A DNA stretch of 64,000 nucleotides, taken from Candidatus Poribacteria bacterium. Lineage in GTDB: Bacteria; Poribacteria; WGA-4E; WGA-3G. Numbering within the stretch: position 1 is the stretch's first letter; each line of letters begins with the position of its first letter. Below are positions 58,702 through 64,000 of this stretch, in pieces. Position numbers and translations under genes: made by a program. The notes below the pieces were generated by a model. It worked only from the letters and a program-made list of their open reading frames with translations. It did not search any database and was not told the origin of the DNA. The stretch covers positions 1-64,000 of the forward strand of contig JAPPES010000031.1 in assembly GCA_028824125.1 (NCBI GenBank), given 5' to 3'.

Positions 58702-59877
58702 TTACCTATTTCCCATTAAGCCGATGCTTGTGGTAAGTGCCATGCCGTAAATCATACTGGTTTCGTCTATATCAAACTGTGGGTGATGGCACATATTAAC
58801 GATACCTTTCTGTTCATTTCCCGCGCCAACCATGACAAAGCAGGCGGGAATCTTCTCTGAATAGCACGCAAAATCCTCCCCACCGAGGATTGGCGGTATC
58901 GGAAAAATAACATTCTCTTTGCCAACTAATGCTTTTGCAGATGAGACTACCGTGTCAACACAAGGTTCATGGTTGTAAGTTACCGGACATCCCTCCTGAT
59001 AGGCAAACGTGTAAGTTGCCTCATGTGCATTTGCGATTCCAGCGATAAGGTTTTCCAACTGTGTCCTTACCCGTTTCTGGACATCTTTGTCCAGTGTGCG
59101 AACCGTACCGCCAAGTGTTACAGAAGGCGGAATAACGTTTTTGGCATCTCCCCCATGAAACTGTGTAACACTAACCACAGCGGAGTCAAGCGGATCCACA
59201 TTTCTTGAGACAATTGATTGTGCAGCATTTACAAATTGTGTGCCAACAACAATTGGGTCAACAGTGAGATGTGGAAAAGCAGCGTGTCCACCCCTTCCCG
59301 TGATTGTAATCTCAAATGTATCCGATTGTGCAAGCATGGGACCTGTACACGTAGCATATTGACCCACCGAATAGAGCGGAAAAACATGGATGCCGTAGAT
59401 TTCGTCTACATCATCAAGCACTCCATCTTCTATCATTGCTGGTGCACCACCGGGGAACGCTTCTTCACAAGGTTGAAAGATAAATCGGATATTTACTTTG
59501 AGACTACTTTTGAGATGCGATAGGATTCTGGCTGTGCCAATAAGCATAGCGGTGTGTGCATCGTGTCCACATAAGTGTGCTTTACCATCAATTTTTGATT
59601 TATAGGGCACATCAGTTTGTTCCTGAATTGGGAGGGCATCCATATCTGCGCGCAACGCGATTCGTTTTGTTGCCCCAGAAACTTCTAAATCACCGACAAC
59701 CCCAGTTTTTCCGATGCCGGTTTTAACTGATATGCCGAGGGTATTAAGAGCGTCTGCTGCAATCCCAGCTGTACGTTCAACATCAAACCTGAGTTCAGGA
59801 TGTTGGTGAATATCACGTCGAATGGTTACAATGTCATTATAATGCTGATGACACTGTTCAAATATTATATCTTTCAT
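58702..59877 (-). CDS. M20 family amidohydrolase/peptidase
   Basis: RRDIHQHPELRFDVERT; ALRADMDALPIQEQT; HLCGHDAHTAMLIGTA; GGEDFACYSEKIPACFVMVGAG. Confidence 0.95.
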   Translation of the reverse strand: MKDIIFEQCHQHYNDIVTIRRDIHQHPELRFDVERTAGIAADALNTLGISVKTGIGKTGVVGDLEVSGATKRIALRADMDALPIQEQTDVPYKSKIDGKAHLCGHDAHTAMLIGTARILSHLKSSLKVNIRFIFQPCEEAFPGGAPAMIEDGVLDDVDEIYGIHVFPLYSVGQYATCTGPMLAQSDTFEITITGRGGHAAFPHLTVDPIVVGTQFVNAAQSIVSRNVDPLDSAVVSVTQFHGGDAKNVIPPSVTLGGTVRTLDKDVQKRVRTQLENLIAGIANAHEATYTFAYQEGCPVTYNHEPCVDTVVSSAKALVGKENVIFPIPPILGGEDFACYSEKIPACFVMVGAGNEQKGIVNMCHHPQFDIDETSMIYGMALTTSIGLMGNR

Positions 59878-59882
59878 TACGA

Positions 59883-61466
59883 TTATTGATATGTTAAAGT
59901 TCTGCGTAAAATACTTTTGTGTCCTCGATCATTTTCAAGACGATAGATGACAGTGTAGATGCCGGGAATAGTTTGAAATGCGTTACTATTAAGCACAGGT
60001 GTTAATTCAATTTCTGTTGAAGTATCCGGGATTTCTCTTTTTTCTATGAATGGCCCATAGCATCTTTCACCTAAAGGGTTAAGCACCTTCCATGTCAACG
60101 TCAGTTGCTTCGGACGCGGCGGGTTGTTAACGTATACTGTGATTTTATCACCGACAGTGCTACCATCAATACTAAGTATTCCCAATTTTGATAACATCTT
60201 CACTGTTAATGTTAACGGCGGCACATATTCGAGATAGCCTTTTCCGGGAATTGCGCGCCAAGTGCCACCTGTAGCAAGTGCAATCTGCTTGATAGGCAGG
60301 TAATCAAGTCCAATCACATCAACGCGAACCTGTTCCTTTTGCAAGGTCGCAATAACCTCGTCCAGACTATAAGCAGACCTACCGTCAAAATCGGCATCAT
60401 GAAATGCAGCATCGCTCGCAAGAATGAAAAAACGTTGTGCGTTTCGGCGGAATTTTATCTTTTTCAATGCTGCCATGAGCGCATCTAATCCTGCCTCCGA
60501 AATGTCTCCGCCGTGATCAACGTCTATCTTGAAAAGCCAGTTTTTGAAGGTGCCGATATCATCTGTTCGTCCATGTGTTCTGGTTTTATCCGTAAATGTT
60601 ACCAACCCATAAGTAGCATCATTCCCGTTTCGTTGGAAAGCATCAAAAACGTATTCAAAATATGCGCGGATACCGCGTATGTTGTCTACCATACTTGCAG
60701 TTTCATCAAGAATGAAAACGACATCAACCTTTTTTGTTGTCGTTGCTGCTGCCAGTTCTTGCGCGATATCCTTCATCATTTTGATATAGATTCCGCCTAC
60801 TTTACCTTCACCGGCATAGCTGCCACCTCCCCATGTATTACCCATTCCTGTTGCTCGGAGTGCTTCCCCGCGCTGACTTCCATAATTAATCTTCGGAGTG
60901 CCGACTTGTAGCGATGCACCGTTTAGTGTACCATTCGCGTCTAAAACAAGCCTCTCTGTATCCGCTTGCGGTGCCGCAGGTGTCGTATCAGATACTGCTG
61001 ATACAGCAAACAGCTCACGATTTATTTTAACAGTTGTTTGCGTGTTCGGTTTTTGTGTTATTTTCGTGTTCCGAACAGTGGAAACACCATCAACGACAGT
61101 GCCTCCATGTTTTCGGGAATCACTCAAGCTGTTTTGCCTACGCATTTGATCAGTAGGAATATATTCTTGATCACTGTCAGCTGTTAGCCAATCGGTGTTC
61201 AAAACAATACTCGGTTTTGGTGTTGGCGGTTTTTCGTCCTCTTCTACAGTAGATGTTTTAAGTTCAGGCGAAGGCGATTTTTTAAATACTTCTGGCGGTT
61301 TGGCAACTGCAGCACGGGGTATCTGAAAAATGTCAACGATAGGCCACTTTCTGTAAAGTAGCTGCGATTCATCTGTCGGAGAAAACCACCATACACACAG
61401 CAGCAGAACAATGTGGATAAATAGTGAATATATCAGATATGGATGTTTATTTTTTCTATATTTCAT
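59883..61466 (-). CDS. von Willebrand factor A domain protein, membrane anchored
   Basis: VDVVFILDETASMVDNI (MIDAS DxTxS variant); N-terminal TM segment. Confidence 0.85.
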   Translation of the reverse strand: MKYRKNKHPYLIYSLFIHIVLLLCVWWFSPTDESQLLYRKWPIVDIFQIPRAAVAKPPEVFKKSPSPELKTSTVEEDEKPPTPKPSIVLNTDWLTADSDQEYIPTDQMRRQNSLSDSRKHGGTVVDGVSTVRNTKITQKPNTQTTVKINRELFAVSAVSDTTPAAPQADTERLVLDANGTLNGASLQVGTPKINYGSQRGEALRATGMGNTWGGGSYAGEGKVGGIYIKMMKDIAQELAAATTTKKVDVVFILDETASMVDNIRGIRAYFEYVFDAFQRNGNDATYGLVTFTDKTRTHGRTDDIGTFKNWLFKIDVDHGGDISEAGLDALMAALKKIKFRRNAQRFFILASDAAFHDADFDGRSAYSLDEVIATLQKEQVRVDVIGLDYLPIKQIALATGGTWRAIPGKGYLEYVPPLTLTVKMLSKLGILSIDGSTVGDKITVYVNNPPRPKQLTLTWKVLNPLGERCYGPFIEKREIPDTSTEIELTPVLNSNAFQTIPGIYTVIYRLENDRGHKSILRRTLTYQ

Positions 61467-61486
61467 TTTAGCACAAGTCGTATATT

Positions 61487-61643
61487 TATAGTAAAATCCT
61501 CAATTACCTGGACATTGGCGAGGTTGGGAAACCTCGCCAGCAGAGGTGTACACCTGCATTGGATAGAAAATGACCGAATTAATAACTTAATCTTCGGACA
61601 GTTTGTGCTACAGAAGTGTCTCATTAATTGTAAGTTTACTATA
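61487..61643. repeat. MITE-like element copy (TATAGT family), composite
   Basis: TATAGTAAAATCCTCAATTACCTGGACATTGGCGAGGTTGGGAAACCTCGCCAGC ... GAAGTGTCTCATTAATTGTAAGTTTACTATA. Confidence 0.75.
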
Positions 61644-62625
61644 AATGAAATTCAACAACATCTCCATCATAAATCACATCATCACGGCTAACAGGTTGGC
61701 CATCAAGCCATTCGGGTCCCCATATCCGAGCAAATTTGAATTCGGCAAAATCTTTGTGTAAGCCGAGCGCAGCATCGAGGACAGTTGAACCGTTCGGGAG
61801 AACAATCGGGGCATCACGTTCTATCGATTTACCGGGTGCTTTCGGATAAATTCGGACAATGTTTAATGTGTTATAAAGTGTTTGCAACAAAGTCTCTTTG
61901 CCTTCGCCTGTTTCCGCAGAGATGGGATAGATTTGTAACTCGTCTCCATAAAACTCTGTCAGAATCTCTAACCTGTCTGGTGCCCCTGGTGCGTCCAATT
62001 GATTAGCAACAACGAGGTATCTGCCCTCGTCATCCTCAACATCGTCTTTTTGATCGTTAAACACTGTTAACACTACATCTAATTCGTCTAACAGACCATC
62101 GCTGGCAAGACTCACGACCCCTAAGCGCAAATCAGCATTTCTAACTAACGTCAACACCGTTGACGAAATGAAATCAGGCATAATAGAAGGTGTATCAATA
62201 AGTTGGAATTGGATATTTTCATATTGGAGCATTCCGACAACAGGCATGGTGGTCGTGTAGGGAGTGGGGGATACCTCAGATTTTGCTTTTGTGAAATTGG
62301 AGAGCATAAGCGACTTACCGCTATTTGGTGGCCCCAACATTACAATTTGTCCAGCCCCCTGCTTCGGAATATGTTCGCTATATCTCTTTTTGCCCGCCCC
62401 TTTGCTCCCTTTTGCAGACGGCCCTTTTTTTATGACAGCAATACGTTTGCGAAGATCAGATACAACTTTCTCTGTGCCTTTGTGTTTCGGAACAATGCGC
62501 AACATTTCCTCTAACAGGCTAAGTCGTTCCTCATCTGTTTTAGCTGCTTCATGTTGATGTTTGAGTTTATAGTATGTTGGAGGTAGATTTGCTGGCATGA
62601 TTGGACTCCGACTCTTTGTTTGCAA
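61639..62625 (-). CDS. DRG/OBG-type GTPase with C-terminal TGS domain
   Basis: VMLGPPNSGKSLMLSNFTKAKSEVSPTPYTTTMPVVGM; C-terminal GSTVLDAALGLHKDFAEFKFARIWGPEWLDGQPVSRDDVIYDGDVVEFHL. Confidence 0.9.
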   Translation of the reverse strand: MQTKSRSPIMPANLPPTYYKLKHQHEAAKTDEERLSLLEEMLRIVPKHKGTEKVVSDLRKRIAVIKKGPSAKGSKGAGKKRYSEHIPKQGAGQIVMLGPPNSGKSLMLSNFTKAKSEVSPTPYTTTMPVVGMLQYENIQFQLIDTPSIMPDFISSTVLTLVRNADLRLGVVSLASDGLLDELDVVLTVFNDQKDDVEDDEGRYLVVANQLDAPGAPDRLEILTEFYGDELQIYPISAETGEGKETLLQTLYNTLNIVRIYPKAPGKSIERDAPIVLPNGSTVLDAALGLHKDFAEFKFARIWGPEWLDGQPVSRDDVIYDGDVVEFHL

Positions 62626-62791
62626 TCTCTCTCAAAAACTGATAAAATCAAAGAGGTTATTGTCTGAAATGCAAGTGATTAACGCTAATAAATATAAGCG
62701 TCAAATAAAGTGTTGTTGTGCAAAACGAGTTATGGAAATGCTACAATTTAACTACTAATTTGTCTTAACATAATATCAAAAATACATTCTT

Positions 62792-64000
62792 ATGTCAAGT
62801 CGTTTTAAGTGTCTATCCAATACACTCTCTGTAGTTTTAATCTACGCTACTTGTTTATTCTCATTTTTTCCTTCAACTTTTGCACATGCTGATCGTAGAG
62901 ATGAACTCATCAAGAAAGTGCAATCCGATTCGCTGGTTTCACACGTTACGGCTCTACAGGAAAATATCGCGTATTCTCGGAATGCGCTGGCGTATCGCAC
63001 ACGCAGCGCGCATCATCGTGAAGCAACTCATAACGTGGCGGATCATATTAAAACCAAGTTTCTTAGTTCCGGACGGTTACTGGTAAGTGAACAGGTTGTG
63101 GGCGGCATTCGAAACGTTGTTGCAGTGCTACCCTCTAAGCCGACTTCATCAAGCAAACACATCTTTATTATTTGTGCGCACTACGACACGCAAGCGTCAC
63201 GAGAACCGAGTTGGAATCCATTGGCATCAAGTGCCCCAGGCGCAAACAAAAACGGCACAGGCGTAGCGGCAATGTTGGCAATTGCCAATATCTTAAGTCA
63301 GTATGAGTATGACCATGAAATAAGATTTATCGCGTTAGGTGGTGAGGAGATCGGTTTTCTGGGGAGTCGCAACTATGTCCGTAAGGCAGTTGGAAATGGC
63401 AGCTCTCAAAATGACGCTTCAATGCTAAAGCGGACGCCAGACTCCGAAAAAATTGCAGCAGTATTTAATTTAGACATGCTCGGGTTCAACTGGAAAAGCG
63501 ACTTAGTTGAGGTAATTTCCAATAGAGATTCAGTGTGGATAAGCCGCGCCCTCGCAATTTCTAACACATGGTACGACATCGGCTTGAAAATACGCCGAAC
63601 ACATGACGAATTTATTGACATCTCATCACACAAATCTTTTTGGGATGTAGGGTATCCGGCAGTCACCTTAATTGAAAGTTCAACACCGTGGCGAGACTCG
63701 CAAAACTATGACGCTAATCCGTTCTATCGGACATTCAGTGATACACTTGATAAAATAAACTTCCGTTTAGTGACAAAGGTTACCCAATTGGTTTTAGTTA
63801 CGATGGATAGTCTCCTCACGGATATGTTTCAACCGAAGCGGCAGATGCCACAGGTTACGCTTGAATTACCAGATATTGTCAAACAGAATCCGCTGCAAAT
63901 CACAGGCACATTTCGTTCAGATTTTCCGATTGACATAATTGTGCATCCGAGTGGTGTAGAGGCAAAGTTAGATAGAGAAAAGCAAACCTACACAGCATCA
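62792..64000 (+). CDS. M28-family peptidase-like protein (runs off window)
   Basis: Signal peptide; NVVAVLP...ICAHYDTQ; APGANKNGTGVAAMLAIA; RFIALGGEEIGFLGSRNYV; open to window end. Confidence 0.85.
   Translation, partial: MSSRFKCLSNTLSVVLIYATCLFSFFPSTFAHADRRDELIKKVQSDSLVSHVTALQENIAYSRNALAYRTRSAHHREATHNVADHIKTKFLSSGRLLVSEQVVGGIRNVVAVLPSKPTSSSKHIFIICAHYDTQASREPSWNPLASSAPGANKNGTGVAAMLAIANILSQYEYDHEIRFIALGGEEIGFLGSRNYVRKAVGNGSSQNDASMLKRTPDSEKIAAVFNLDMLGFNWKSDLVEVISNRDSVWISRALAISNTWYDIGLKIRRTHDEFIDISSHKSFWDVGYPAVTLIESSTPWRDSQNYDANPFYRTFSDTLDKINFRLVTKVTQLVLVTMDSLLTDMFQPKRQMPQVTLELPDIVKQNPLQITGTFRSDFPIDIIVHPSGVEAKLDREKQTYTAS

Noticed and set aside
61471-61482. GCACAAGTCGTA as another IS end
   Set aside because: Only about 11 bp match the IS terminus; could be chance, unlike the 30-bp match at 50151.

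Overview
Mostly chromosomal window carrying about 45 supportable protein genes, one tRNA (Asn-GTT), one IS982-like insertion sequence, one Type II-like restriction-modification (R-M) cassette and several families of small inverted-repeat elements. Gene content (several secreted WD40 paralogues, a DUF1501 protein and a DUF1549/DUF1553 PSCyt1-type protein, a PhyH dioxygenase, a CRTAC1/UnbV-like protein, many TPR proteins) suggests a Poribacteria- or planctomycete-like bacterium; this is inference only. Strongest observations: (1) the R-M cassette (15589-17882) is bracketed by a perfect 41-bp direct repeat, so the endonuclease ends in the same ASEPKQ tail as the upstream TPR lipoprotein, which looks like insertion with target duplication; (2) a MarR regulator fused to a ferritin/rubrerythrin-like helical domain sits behind a consensus sigma70 promoter with a perfect 12-bp palindrome at the predicted start site; (3) the AT-rich left end (1-3.3 kb) holds two candidate small RNAs sharing an exact 18-nt motif, a near-perfect 66-bp palindrome and a repeated 23-nt hairpin core; (4) a MITE-like family with TATAGT.../...ACTATA ends carries different internal hairpins in different copies; (5) four tandem paralogous small membrane proteins plus a diverged fifth; (6) a candidate porin with two N-terminal haem motifs next to a P460-like cytochrome. 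All homology statements are from motif recognition by eye; no searches were run.
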